Of a stretch of 9,734 bases of DNA, positions 1-6,674 are shown one piece after another. The stretch lies in assembly GCA_024691065.1 (NCBI GenBank), contig JAILOA010000149.1:1-9734 (forward strand). Reading direction: 5' to 3'. The DNA comes from Lachnospiraceae bacterium. GTDB lineage: Bacteria; Bacillota; Clostridia; Lachnospirales; Lachnospiraceae. Below the pieces are notes generated by a model. The model was not told where the DNA came from. It did not search any database and saw nothing but the letters and a program-made list of their open reading frames with translations. Numbering within the stretch: the first letter of the stretch is position 1; the number at the start of each line of letters is the position of its first letter. Made by a program: the position numbers and the translations under genes.

Positions 1-884
1 CCTATTGAGCAATTTGGCTGTAGGATGATACCCAGAACAGATCCTGAAGCAATACCGATTATAAGACCCGGAATTGCAGGAACCTTCATGGCAATTGCTA
101 CAATTACAATAATTGGCGGAAGTAAAAGAAGAGGATTTATATTAAACATTTCATCCAGACCATTTGATAATTCCGTAACCGAACTCATATCTATCGCACC
201 GCTTTGATGTTGTGTAAAACCAAGAATGGTATAAAAAATAAGAGCAATAATATAAACAACACCGGTTGATTTCAGCATGAATTTTATATGACTCATTACA
301 TCTGTTCCGGACATTGCAGGTGCAAGATTTGTTGTATCGGAAAGAGGAGAAATCTTATCACCGAAGTAAGCGCCCGAAATAATGGCTCCCGCAGTCATTG
401 CCGGATTCATACCAAGACCGTATCCGATACCCATGAGTGCAACACCCATTGTACCCATTGAACCCCATGAGGTACCGGTTGCAAGTGATGTAATGGAACA
501 TATAAGACATGATGCAAGGAAGAAAATGCTTGGATTAAGTATTTTAAGTCCATAATAAATCATAGTCGGAACAACACCACTGTCTATCCAGGTACCGATA
601 AGAACACCGATAATGGAAAGAATAAGAATAGAAACCATAGCCTGATTGATACCCTTAACCATAAATTTTTGGATTTCCTCCCAGGTATAACCAAGACGAA
701 CCGAAACTATGGCAGCAATTATTGTACCTATAATGAGCGGAATATGCGGGTCTACGTGATAGATTACGATGCCGATAACCAGCATGGCAATAAGTCCGAT
801 CAGTGAAATAAGAGCCTCCCAAAATTTCGGCATACGAGGTTTTTTCTTGTTGGAATTTTCTGAATTTGTTTCTGAATTTGGCAT
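1..884 (-). CDS. nhaC: NhaC-family Na+/H+ antiporter, N-terminal 294 residues (3' end outside the window)
   Basis: Reading the minus strand from the ATG at 884 gives an open frame of 294 codons that runs off the left edge, so the C-terminal third or so is missing (NhaC proteins are usually about 450-480 residues). After a polar Asn/Ser/Lys-rich start (residues 1-20) come closely spaced hydrophobic segments (about 24-42, 47-63, 82-100, 118-135, 143-158, 205-223, 249-268, 271-289), as in a polytopic membrane carrier. The most diagnostic part is residues 136-190: a Gly/Thr/Ser-rich TGTSWGSMGTMG run, followed by GAYFGDKISPLSDTTNLAPA, which I recognise as the NhaC family core. The expected role is sodium/proton exchange at the cytoplasmic membrane; some relatives exchange malate and lactate instead, so the substrate is inferred. 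The start is supported by a GGAAGGAC ribosome binding site 9 bases upstream (894-902). The gene is divergent from the ABC operon, with no sign of a functional link. Confidence 0.9.
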   Translation of the reverse strand, partial: MPNSETNSENSNKKKPRMPKFWEALISLIGLIAMLVIGIVIYHVDPHIPLIIGTIIAAIVSVRLGYTWEEIQKFMVKGINQAMVSILILSIIGVLIGTWIDSGVVPTMIYYGLKILNPSIFFLASCLICSITSLATGTSWGSMGTMGVALMGIGYGLGMNPAMTAGAIISGAYFGDKISPLSDTTNLAPAMSGTDVMSHIKFMLKSTGVVYIIALIFYTILGFTQHQSGAIDMSSVTELSNGLDEMFNINPLLLLPPIIVIVAIAMKVPAIPGLIIGIASGSVLGIILQPNCSI

Positions 885-958
885 TTTAAAATTAGTCCTT
901 CCGTTTTTTGTTGATAATCATATTTACTTAAAAGTCAGAATATAATTTTGCTTTCTAT

Positions 959-987
959 AAAATATCATAAAATCAAATATTATGCAA
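959..987 (-). promoter_or_regulatory. Candidate sigma-A-type promoter for nhaC
   Basis: On the minus strand, TTGCAT (987-982) is followed by a 17-base spacer and TATTTT (964-959). A TGA immediately before the -10 gives an extended -10. Transcription would start near 952, leaving a leader of about 68 bases before the ATG at 884. This is motif matching in AT-rich DNA, so it is a candidate only. Confidence 0.45.
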
Positions 988-1050
988 ATAATTACTAATA
1001 TTTAAAAGTGTAGTGTTATGAATATTATTTTTTTATGTTTAATCAAAATC

Positions 1051-1079
1051 TTGTATTATTGAATGAAATGGAGTAATAT
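1051..1079 (+). promoter_or_regulatory. Upstream candidate promoter (P1) facing the ABC operon
   Basis: TTGTAT (1051-1056), a 17-base spacer and TAATAT (1074-1079) make a well-spaced sigma-A-type promoter. A transcript starting near 1086 would cross the inverted repeat ending at 1120, the TTCTTAA box and then the hairpin plus T-tract at 1182-1220. It would therefore either end there as a short RNA of about 135 bases or read through into the ABC genes. No convincing reading frame lies between 1086 and 1220; the ATG at 1080 opens only five codons. Confidence 0.4.
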
Positions 1080-1120
1080 ATGTTTATCGAAATTTGATTA
1101 GGCTAAAATAAATAAACATA
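1079..1120. repeat. 9-base inverted repeat with 24-base loop
   Basis: TATGTTTAT (1079-1087) is perfectly matched by ATAAACATA (1112-1120). The left arm begins at the last base of the P1 -10 element and covers its expected start site. It could act as a protein-binding operator or as a weak RNA hairpin. It has only one G-C pair and no T-tract, so it is not a terminator. Confidence 0.4.
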
Positions 1121-1148
1121 CTTACTTATAATTCACAGAAAAATCCGG

Positions 1149-1166
1149 TTCTTAAGAACTTCTTAA
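1149..1166 (+). promoter_or_regulatory. Tandem TTCTTAA box, probable OmpR/PhoB-family response regulator operator
   Basis: Two exact copies of TTCTTAA (1149-1155 and 1160-1166) are separated by GAAC, so the centres are 11 bases apart (one helical turn). The second copy ends 12 bases before an extended -10. This is the layout established for PhoB-type activators, where two 7-base direct repeats with a 4-base spacer replace a poor -35 element. An OmpR-family regulator is encoded in the downstream operon (4610-5287) and is the natural candidate to bind here. The box also contains a 7+1+7 palindrome (TTAAGAA C TTCTTAA, 1152-1166), so binding by a dimeric repressor is the alternative. Confidence 0.6.
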
Positions 1167-1184
1167 TATCAATTGTGGTATAAA
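1156..1184 (+). promoter_or_regulatory. Main candidate promoter (P2) of the ABC/two-component operon
   Basis: An extended -10, TGGTATAAA (TG at 1176-1177, hexamer 1179-1184), has only a poor -35 at the right distance (GAACTT, 1156-1161, spacer 17). A weak -35 overlapped by a tandem activator box is the expected architecture for a promoter that needs a response regulator. Transcription would start near 1191, leaving a leader of about 120 bases before the ATG at 1313. Confidence 0.5.
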
Positions 1185-1220
1185 AGGTAATGTAAACAAA
1201 AAAGTTGCATTACCTTTTTT
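1182..1220 (+). terminator. Perfect 11-base inverted repeat followed by a T-tract (terminator/attenuator or operator)
   Basis: AAAAGGTAATG (1182-1192) pairs perfectly with CATTACCTTTT (1208-1218), and three more pairs (one G-T) can extend into the loop. The right arm merges into a run of six T (1215-1220), so an RNA made from upstream, for example from P1, would form an intrinsic-terminator-like hairpin. The left arm overlaps the P2 -10 and start site, so P2 transcripts would lack it and escape termination. Read as DNA, AGGTAATG-N15-CATTACCT could equally be an operator. The stem has few G-C pairs, so termination strength is uncertain. Confidence 0.5.
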
Positions 1221-1279
1221 GAATGTAGTGTATATACATTCGTAAGTATGAAGCGAAGCGGGCTAAAGAATATCCGCTT
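1221..1279 (+). other. Two small hairpins in the untranslated leader of the ABC operon
   Basis: GAATGTA (1221-1227) pairs with TACATTC (1235-1241) across a 7-base loop. AAGCGG (1256-1261) pairs with CCGCTT (1274-1279) across a 12-base loop. Both lie in the leader RNA expected from P2. The second is GC-richer than its surroundings. Neither is followed by a T-tract or covers the ribosome binding site, so I see no clear attenuation mechanism. I recognise no riboswitch class. Confidence 0.35.
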
Positions 1280-1312
1280 TACAAAACCACATTAAACCTT
1301 TAGGAGGATGAA

Positions 1313-2113
1313 ATGAAAGATAAAATTTTATCGGCAAAAGATGTACAAAAGACATTTGCAAATAACGGTGAACAGGTACATGTTTTAACAAATGTAAACA
1401 TGGACATTTTCGAAGGGGATTTTACTGTTATTATGGGTTCTTCGGGATCGGGAAAATCAACACTTCTGTATGCTTTATCGGGTATGGATAAAGCTACAGC
1501 CGGACAGGTTATATATAAAAGCGTTGATAGTGGAGAGATAGACATAACAACACAAAAAGAAAAAAAGATGGCTGATATAAGGACAAAGGATTTTGGATTT
1601 ATATTTCAACAGATGCATTTGGTAAGTAATCTGACTCTTATGGAAAATGTATCGGTCACGGGTTTTCTTGATAAGAGAAAATCTTCGGCAGATACTAAGA
1701 AAAAAGCTTCAGAGTTACTTGACAGAATGGGTCTTAACGAAGTAAAAAATAATCTTCCTTCAAGGGTGTCCGGAGGAGAGCAACAGAGATGCGCCATTGC
1801 AAGGGCAGTGATAAATTCACCGAGAATTCTTTTTGCGGATGAACCTACAGGAGCTCTTAACAGAAAGAATACAAGAGAGGTTTTAGATCTGCTTACCGAG
1901 TTAAACCAAAACGGACAGAGTATAGTAATGGTAACCCATGATATTAAGGCTGCACTTAGAGGAAACAGGCTACTGTATCTTGAGGATGGGGATATCGTAG
2001 GTGAGCTCGAGCTTTCTAACTATGGCGAAAAGGATAAGGAAGGTAATAAGCTTCAAAGTACGAAGGCGAGGGAAGCACAGGTAAATGCGTGGCTCGAATC
2101 CCTGGACTGGTAA
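1313..2113 (+). CDS. ABC transporter ATP-binding protein, MacB/LolD/BceA type
   Basis: This 266-residue protein is the nucleotide-binding subunit that powers the permease encoded next. All motifs are present and intact: Walker A GSSGSGKST at 42-50, Q-loop FQQ at 98-100, ABC signature VSGGEQQ at 152-158, Walker B RILFADE at 171-177 with catalytic Glu177 followed by PTGAL, and the switch His209 in MVTHD. The DEPTGAL wording is typical of the MacB/LolD/FtsE branch, which works with FtsX-type permeases and drives mechanotransmission or peptide efflux rather than simple import. The C-terminus (about 232-266) is a charged extension slightly longer than in a minimal LolD protein. The start is fixed by AGGAGG (1302-1307), 5 bases before the ATG. 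It is the first gene of the operon, 59 bases before the permease. The substrate cannot be read from the sequence; antimicrobial peptide or cell-envelope stress is inferred from the linked two-component system. Confidence 0.93.
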   Translation: MKDKILSAKDVQKTFANNGEQVHVLTNVNMDIFEGDFTVIMGSSGSGKSTLLYALSGMDKATAGQVIYKSVDSGEIDITTQKEKKMADIRTKDFGFIFQQMHLVSNLTLMENVSVTGFLDKRKSSADTKKKASELLDRMGLNEVKNNLPSRVSGGEQQRCAIARAVINSPRILFADEPTGALNRKNTREVLDLLTELNQNGQSIVMVTHDIKAALRGNRLLYLEDGDIVGELELSNYGEKDKEGNKLQSTKAREAQVNAWLESLDW

Positions 2114-2172
2114 GAATAAAATTTTTTTTAATCACTAAAATTGCCATCAAAATATATATAAAGGAGTTTGTT

Positions 2173-4605
2173 ATGGAGATTTGGACACTTGTTAAGGCGG
2201 AAATACGCAACAGAAAGGGAGTTTTTATCGGCTTTGGTATTCTTACGACTTTAATAGTTGTAAGTATTCTTACCATGCTGGGAGTAAGCAATAATTGTAA
2301 TGCTTCAATAGACAGAGCATTTGAGACTATAGATAAGGGTGTAATGCTCGCCAGTTACGGATACGATAAATTTTCGCCCGAGCTTGAAAAAAAGCTTGAA
2401 GAAAATGAAATGGTTGATCACATAGATATCAATGATATGGTGGTGGGTATAAATGTAAAATGCAATGATTACGAGGATGGTAACGGATATTATTGTTTAA
2501 AATATTTTGACAGCCTTCCTGTTTACAACAAAGAAGAAAATGGCTTTATAAATTTTAGAGAAGGTAAAAATAATACTCTTGTAAAGAAAGAAATAGATAA
2601 ATCGGATTATGAACTTAAGAAGGGCGAAATATATATTCCATATGGTTGCAAAAACGAATTCAAATGTAAAGCCGGTGATAAAATAAAAATCGATTTTCAT
2701 ATGGAATCAAGAGAATTTACCATAAGGGGATTTGTACAGGAACCATATATGGGGTCGAGTATAATTGGTATAAAAACTGTATTTTTAAGTGATGAGGATT
2801 ATGATTACCTTTATGATTGTATTAAAAGCAACATTAAAACAGAGGATGATTATTGGAGCCTGGGAAATATTGTTTATATTTATCCAAGTGAAAAAGCGGA
2901 TAAATCATCCGATAAGTTTTTGAGGAAACTGAATCTTGAAACTAAAGTTAATGATATTGCCGAAAATGTAATGACCAGGGAGACGGCACAGCATTATACA
3001 GGAATATTTATAAATATTATAATGGCCGTAATTATCGGTTTTGCGATTCTCCTTACCGCTATATTTTTAATAGTTGCCGGACACAATATAAGTACGGAGA
3101 TGGAAATTGATTATACTAACTTAGGCATTTTAAAAGCAGAAGGTTTTACTAATACAGCTATAAGAAAAGTATATTTGATAGAGTATTTGCTGGTTCAGCT
3201 TGCCGGAATAATTGTCGGTTTTATTCTTTCAATTCCTTGTGAGAGATGGTTAAGCAAAATCTTCTTTGGTATGACAGCGGTCCTTCCTCTAAAGAAAATT
3301 CCGGTGTTGGAAGGGATTATGATAACTGTTATACTGTTTGCAGTAACGGGAATCTATATATTTATTTTTTCCGGAAAGGTTACTAAAACAACTCCGGTGA
3401 AGGCGATAACGAAGGGTAAAAATGATTATTATTTCATCAGCAGATTAAATGCACCGATAACAAAAAAGGGGCTTGGATTTACACTCGGACTGAGACAAAT
3501 TACTTCAGCACCTAAAAGATATATAAGCATTTTTATAGTTTCTACGATTTTGATTTATATGGTTGTTTCGGTAGAATTGATGTCAAATTATATTGAGTCC
3601 AGAAATGCACTGACAAGTATGGGTGAACCATTTTTGGACATAGAATTTTCATATCAGAATTCCGATGCAAGCTGGAGTGTAGAGGATATAGAAAATATTA
3701 TAAAAAAACATACTGAAATTGATGGAAGATGCTATAAATCTCACAACTATGTTTCCATAAACGGCGAAAATGTAATGTGTGTCACAAAGGCATATCCTGA
3801 AGAACTTAGTTCAACATATAAGGGACATGAAGTCAGATATGATAATGAGATAGTTATAACAGAACAGGTAGCCAATCTTATGGATATCAAAATAGGAGAT
3901 ACGGTTAAGCTTGGAAGAGGCAAAGTAACCGAGGAGTATATTGTTTCCGGAATATTCCAAACAATGAATGATACCGGTAAGGCAATTTCCGTTTCTCTTG
4001 ACGGACTCAGCAGATTAAAAGAAGATCCTTCGAAAAAATATAATATTAATCAACTTGGTATGTACGGGGTTGTACTTAAGGATTCTTCGGTGGCAGAAGA
4101 AATTGTCAATGAAGTTAAAGATAAATATGGTGATGAAATAAATATTCAAAGTAATAATTATGAAAAAGTTATGGATAATATAACAGACAGCTTTTATATG
4201 GCCGCTGATGCATCAAAATATTTTATTTATATTTTGACATTTATATTTGCATTTGTTACAGTAGCAATGGTATTTTCGAAAACTTTTGTTCAGGAGAGAA
4301 CAGATATAGGCATAAATCGTGCAATCGGGTTCAGTGTAGGCAGAATCAGGAGACAATTTGCAATGAGATTTATGATTATCGGACTTATAAGCGCAGTATT
4401 TGGTATGGTTCTAAGCAGATTATATTCGGGGCAGATGCTTGAGTTGGTTTTCTCAATGTTTGGAGTACCGCATATGGAGCTTGATTATACATTTATTTCA
4501 TTTATAAGACCTGTTATAATATTTACGGTATTTTATTTAATTTTTGGATTTGTAGCTTCAAGGAAGGTAAAGAAGGTTAGTGCGAGAGAACTTATAAAGG
4601 AGTAA
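2173..4605 (+). CDS. ABC transporter permease with two FtsX domains
   Basis: An 810-residue membrane subunit partnering the preceding ATPase. Hydrophobic segments show a duplicated 1+3 plan, eight in all: TM1 about 17-38, a large outside region about 40-272, TM2-4 at about 277-303, 335-356 and 377-401, TM5 about 449-469, a second outside region about 470-680, and TM6-8 at about 683-702, 731-750 and 774-796. Cytoplasmic coupling segments after TM2 (EMEIDYTNLGILKAEGF) and TM6 (QERTDIGINRAIGFSVGRI) match the FtsX pattern in which a conserved E/D-x-G-x-x-A-x-G-F element contacts the ATPase. BceB-type permeases have ten segments and one outside domain, so this is closer to the general two-FtsX exporters. 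The frame is open from 2089, but the start at 2173 is preferred: AAGGAG (2161-2166) lies 6 bases upstream, and starting at 2089 would overlap the ATPase gene and lack a ribosome binding site. Its stop codon sits against the binding site of the next gene. Confidence 0.9.
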   Translation: MEIWTLVKAEIRNRKGVFIGFGILTTLIVVSILTMLGVSNNCNASIDRAFETIDKGVMLASYGYDKFSPELEKKLEENEMVDHIDINDMVVGINVKCNDYEDGNGYYCLKYFDSLPVYNKEENGFINFREGKNNTLVKKEIDKSDYELKKGEIYIPYGCKNEFKCKAGDKIKIDFHMESREFTIRGFVQEPYMGSSIIGIKTVFLSDEDYDYLYDCIKSNIKTEDDYWSLGNIVYIYPSEKADKSSDKFLRKLNLETKVNDIAENVMTRETAQHYTGIFINIIMAVIIGFAILLTAIFLIVAGHNISTEMEIDYTNLGILKAEGFTNTAIRKVYLIEYLLVQLAGIIVGFILSIPCERWLSKIFFGMTAVLPLKKIPVLEGIMITVILFAVTGIYIFIFSGKVTKTTPVKAITKGKNDYYFISRLNAPITKKGLGFTLGLRQITSAPKRYISIFIVSTILIYMVVSVELMSNYIESRNALTSMGEPFLDIEFSYQNSDASWSVEDIENIIKKHTEIDGRCYKSHNYVSINGENVMCVTKAYPEELSSTYKGHEVRYDNEIVITEQVANLMDIKIGDTVKLGRGKVTEEYIVSGIFQTMNDTGKAISVSLDGLSRLKEDPSKKYNINQLGMYGVVLKDSSVAEEIVNEVKDKYGDEINIQSNNYEKVMDNITDSFYMAADASKYFIYILTFIFAFVTVAMVFSKTFVQERTDIGINRAIGFSVGRIRRQFAMRFMIIGLISAVFGMVLSRLYSGQMLELVFSMFGVPHMELDYTFISFIRPVIIFTVFYLIFGFVASRKVKKVSARELIKE

Positions 4606-4609
4606 AGCT

Positions 4610-5287
4610 ATGAGAAAAATACTTATAGTTGATGATGATAAAGCGCTTTCGGATATTATCAGGGACATGCTGATGCAATATGGTTATGAGGTGGATTTGG
4701 CTAAAAGCGTTAATGATGCATTTTCTGTTTTAATCGATAAAAGATATGATTTAATAGTTTTGGATATAAATTTACCTGATGGAGACGGTTTTGTTATTTG
4801 TGAGGAATTAAGGCGTGCTTCCAATGTGCCGGTAATATTTGCAAGTGCCAGAACCAGTGTAGATGACAGGATAAGCGGTTTTGAAAAAGGCGGGGATGAT
4901 TATATCCCCAAGCCTTTTTCCATGAAGGAACTTTTGGTCAGGATAAATGCATTAATCAGGCGTACTTACGGGAGTGATGAGCAGGAAGAAAAGGTAGAGT
5001 TTGGTGATGTTTCGGTTAATTTAACATCCAGAAATGTAACGAAAAACGGTAAGGAAGTTTCTCTGTCTCTAAAGGAATTTGACGTTCTTGCATATCTTGC
5101 CAAAAACAAAGGTGTGGCTGTCAAAAAGGATAAAATCATAAATGAAGTTTGGGGTGCCTTCAGCGAGGTGGAGGCATCAACACTGACTGTTCATATAAGG
5201 TGGCTCAGGGAGAAGCTTGAGGATGAGCCATCAAAACCAAAGTATATAAAGACGGTATTCAAGGTTGGATATATACTTGAGGTGTAG
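4610..5287 (+). CDS. Two-component response regulator, OmpR/PhoB family
   Basis: This 225-residue cytoplasmic DNA-binding regulator has an intact receiver domain (1-118): acidic pocket Asp8/Asp9, phosphate-accepting Asp52 in LIVLDINLPDGDG, the conserved Ser79 in FASA, and Lys101 in KPFS. A short linker (about 119-130) leads to a winged-helix effector domain (131-225) with the LSLKEFDVLAYL helix, the recognition helix around 188-203 (EASTLTVHIRWLREKL) and the closing wing YIKTVFKVGYIL. The length is normal for the family. The ribosome binding site AAGGAG (4597-4602) ends just before the stop codon of the permease, with only 4 bases between genes, so it is surely cotranscribed and translationally close to it. 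The partner kinase follows 76 bases downstream. The tandem TTCTTAA box at 1149-1166 has the spacing this family binds, so positive autoregulation of the whole operon is the simplest model; that binding is inferred. Confidence 0.95.
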   Translation: MRKILIVDDDKALSDIIRDMLMQYGYEVDLAKSVNDAFSVLIDKRYDLIVLDINLPDGDGFVICEELRRASNVPVIFASARTSVDDRISGFEKGGDDYIPKPFSMKELLVRINALIRRTYGSDEQEEKVEFGDVSVNLTSRNVTKNGKEVSLSLKEFDVLAYLAKNKGVAVKKDKIINEVWGAFSEVEASTLTVHIRWLREKLEDEPSKPKYIKTVFKVGYILEV

Positions 5288-5294
5288 GAAAAAT

Positions 5295-5354
5295 TTTTGG
5301 TATTTTAAAAACATATTTTGGTGCTTTTAAATGTATTAAATGATATGTATTAAA
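5295..5354 (+). repeat. Paired direct repeats between the response regulator and kinase genes
   Basis: The 76-base gap between the two signalling genes contains two sets of direct repeats. TTTTGGT at 5295-5301 and 5316-5322 is 21 bases apart (two helical turns), each copy followed after two bases by a TTTTAAA-like run. ATGTATTAAA at 5331-5340 and 5345-5354 is exact, with TGAT between, and its second copy runs into the kinase ribosome binding site. This may be a binding site for an internal control or a simple local duplication; the AT-rich composition makes chance matches more likely. Confidence 0.4.
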
Positions 5355-5363
5355 GGGGTTAAT

Positions 5364-6557
5364 ATGAATAAAAAATTGTTGATTATTGCCGTGGTATATA
5401 TCCTGATTATGGGATGTATATCCGGTTTTCTGATTATAGGTGAAATTGACAGAAGGCAGGTAAGAAGTGAAGAATATGGGGAAATTAGTGTTATTGCCAA
5501 TGGTATAAAGCAAAGCATCTCGGCAGGTGATAACAAAGAAGCCATAGCTTTAACCGACGAACTTATCAAGAAGGATTTTGATAATGAAGGCAATATAATT
5601 ACATTAAATATGCTAATGCCTTTGATATTAAGTGTTCTTGGTGTGATTATAATTCTTATTTATATAGATTTAAGCATTCTTCGTCCGTTCAGGGAGTTAA
5701 AGGATTATGCCGGAGAGATAGCGAAGGGGAATCTTAATAAGTCTTTGGAGGTAAAAAGGGGTAACTATTTCGGGGATTTTACGTGGGCTTTTGATAATAT
5801 GAGGCGAGAGATAGTAAAATCCAGATCTGCGGAGAAACAGGCGGTGGATAATAATAAAACCGTAATAGCGACTCTTTCACATGACATTAAGACTCCGATT
5901 TCTTCCATAAGGGCATATGCAGAGGCTTTTGAGGCGAATATGGATTCAAATGCACAAATAAGACAAAAATATATATCAATTCTTATGGAAAAATGTGATG
6001 AGGTCACAAAACTAACAAATGATTTGTTCCTTCATAGTATTTCGGAAATGAATAAATTGGAAATAAAAAAGGAAAGCTTTGATTTGCTTCATTTTATGGA
6101 TGAAGAGGTGAGAAAGCTTTTTGTTTACGATGATGTGGAAATAATCCTGCCCGATGTAAAAGATGTAATAATAAATGCAGATTCCAGGAGGATGCTTCAG
6201 ATTTTTGAAAATTTAAAAAGTAATGCGGAAAAGTATGCAAAAACCAAGGTTACTATTGAGTTGGAAATAAGTGAAATCAAAGATAAAATAAAGGACAGTG
6301 CTCCGGATAAGAAGACAGATAATGAAAAAAAATTTGATTATATAGAGATACATTTCAGGGATTATGGTCCGGGCATGTTTGAAGAGGAAATTCCTTTTAT
6401 TACAGGAAAATTTTACCGTGGAAAGAATATAGGAGATGAGAACGGTTCCGGACTGGGTCTCTATATAGTAAATGAACTTGTAAACAGGATGGATGGGAGC
6501 TTAAAGCTTTATAACAAGGAACCGGGGCTTGATGTGGTAATTGGATTTAATGTTTAA
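5364..6557 (+). CDS. Membrane-bound sensor histidine kinase (HAMP, HisKA, HATPase)
   Basis: A 397-residue kinase partnering the regulator just upstream. Order: TM1 about 5-25, a short outside loop of roughly 55 residues (about 28-82), TM2 about 83-104, HAMP linker about 105-155 starting at RPFREL, dimerisation helix with phospho-accepting His173 in TLSHDIKTPIS, then the ATPase domain with N-box NLKSNAEKY (283-291), G1 box RDYGPGM (332-338) and G2 box GSGLGLYIVN (361-370). All catalytic motifs are intact. A charged, Lys/Asp/Glu-rich stretch at about 302-325 sits between the N-box strand and the G1 strand and looks like an insertion. The frame opens at an ATG at 5340, but the start at 5364 is preferred because AAAGGGG (5352-5358) lies 5 bases upstream and the transmembrane segment then begins near the N-terminus. 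The small outside loop leaves little room for a ligand domain, so sensing may occur through the membrane or the ABC permease, as known for Bce-type modules. Confidence 0.92.
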   Translation: MNKKLLIIAVVYILIMGCISGFLIIGEIDRRQVRSEEYGEISVIANGIKQSISAGDNKEAIALTDELIKKDFDNEGNIITLNMLMPLILSVLGVIIILIYIDLSILRPFRELKDYAGEIAKGNLNKSLEVKRGNYFGDFTWAFDNMRREIVKSRSAEKQAVDNNKTVIATLSHDIKTPISSIRAYAEAFEANMDSNAQIRQKYISILMEKCDEVTKLTNDLFLHSISEMNKLEIKKESFDLLHFMDEEVRKLFVYDDVEIILPDVKDVIINADSRRMLQIFENLKSNAEKYAKTKVTIELEISEIKDKIKDSAPDKKTDNEKKFDYIEIHFRDYGPGMFEEEIPFITGKFYRGKNIGDENGSGLGLYIVNELVNRMDGSLKLYNKEPGLDVVIGFNV

Positions 6558-6607
6558 TATATTATATATCTGCCAAATAATCATAATATGAAATGTATAA
6601 ATAATTA

Positions 6608-6635
6608 TTGCATTAAGCAGTATTTATGGTAAAAT
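6608..6635 (+). promoter_or_regulatory. Promoter of the DUF5684-like gene
   Basis: TTGCAT (6608-6613), a 16-base spacer and TAAAAT (6630-6635), with an extended -10 TGG at 6627-6629. Transcription would start near 6642, about 33 bases before the ATG at 6675. I find no GC-rich terminator between the kinase stop and this point, only an all-AT inverted repeat (6559-6565 with 6583-6589), so some readthrough from the operon is possible. Confidence 0.55.
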
Positions 6636-6674
6636 AAATTCATTAAAATATATGTCAATTATAGGAGGGAAACA

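Noticed and set aside
25..207. Plus-strand frame of 60 codons
   Set aside because: It lies antisense inside the well-supported nhaC gene, has no ribosome binding site, and its composition reflects the opposite-strand membrane protein.
2089..2172. Extended start of the permease at the ATG at 2089
   Set aside because: It would overlap the end of the ATPase gene, lacks a ribosome binding site, and the extra 28 residues come largely from AT-rich intergenic DNA. AAGGAG before 2173 marks the true start.
5340..5363. Earlier kinase start (MICIKGVN) at 5340
   Set aside because: No ribosome binding site precedes it, and AAAGGGG at 5352-5358 points to 5364.
5259..5593. Two minus-strand frames over the regulator-kinase junction
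   Set aside because: Shadows of plus-strand genes, with no start signals and no recognisable protein features.
1313..6557. Canonical BceRS-BceAB or VanRS assignment of the operon
   Set aside because: Gene order, permease topology and kinase loop size do not match either closely enough to transfer the names.
6559..6589. ATATTAT/ATAATAT inverted repeat after the kinase as a terminator
   Set aside because: Seven A-T pairs, a 17-base loop and no T-tract make it too weak to call a terminator; chance is likely in such AT-rich DNA.
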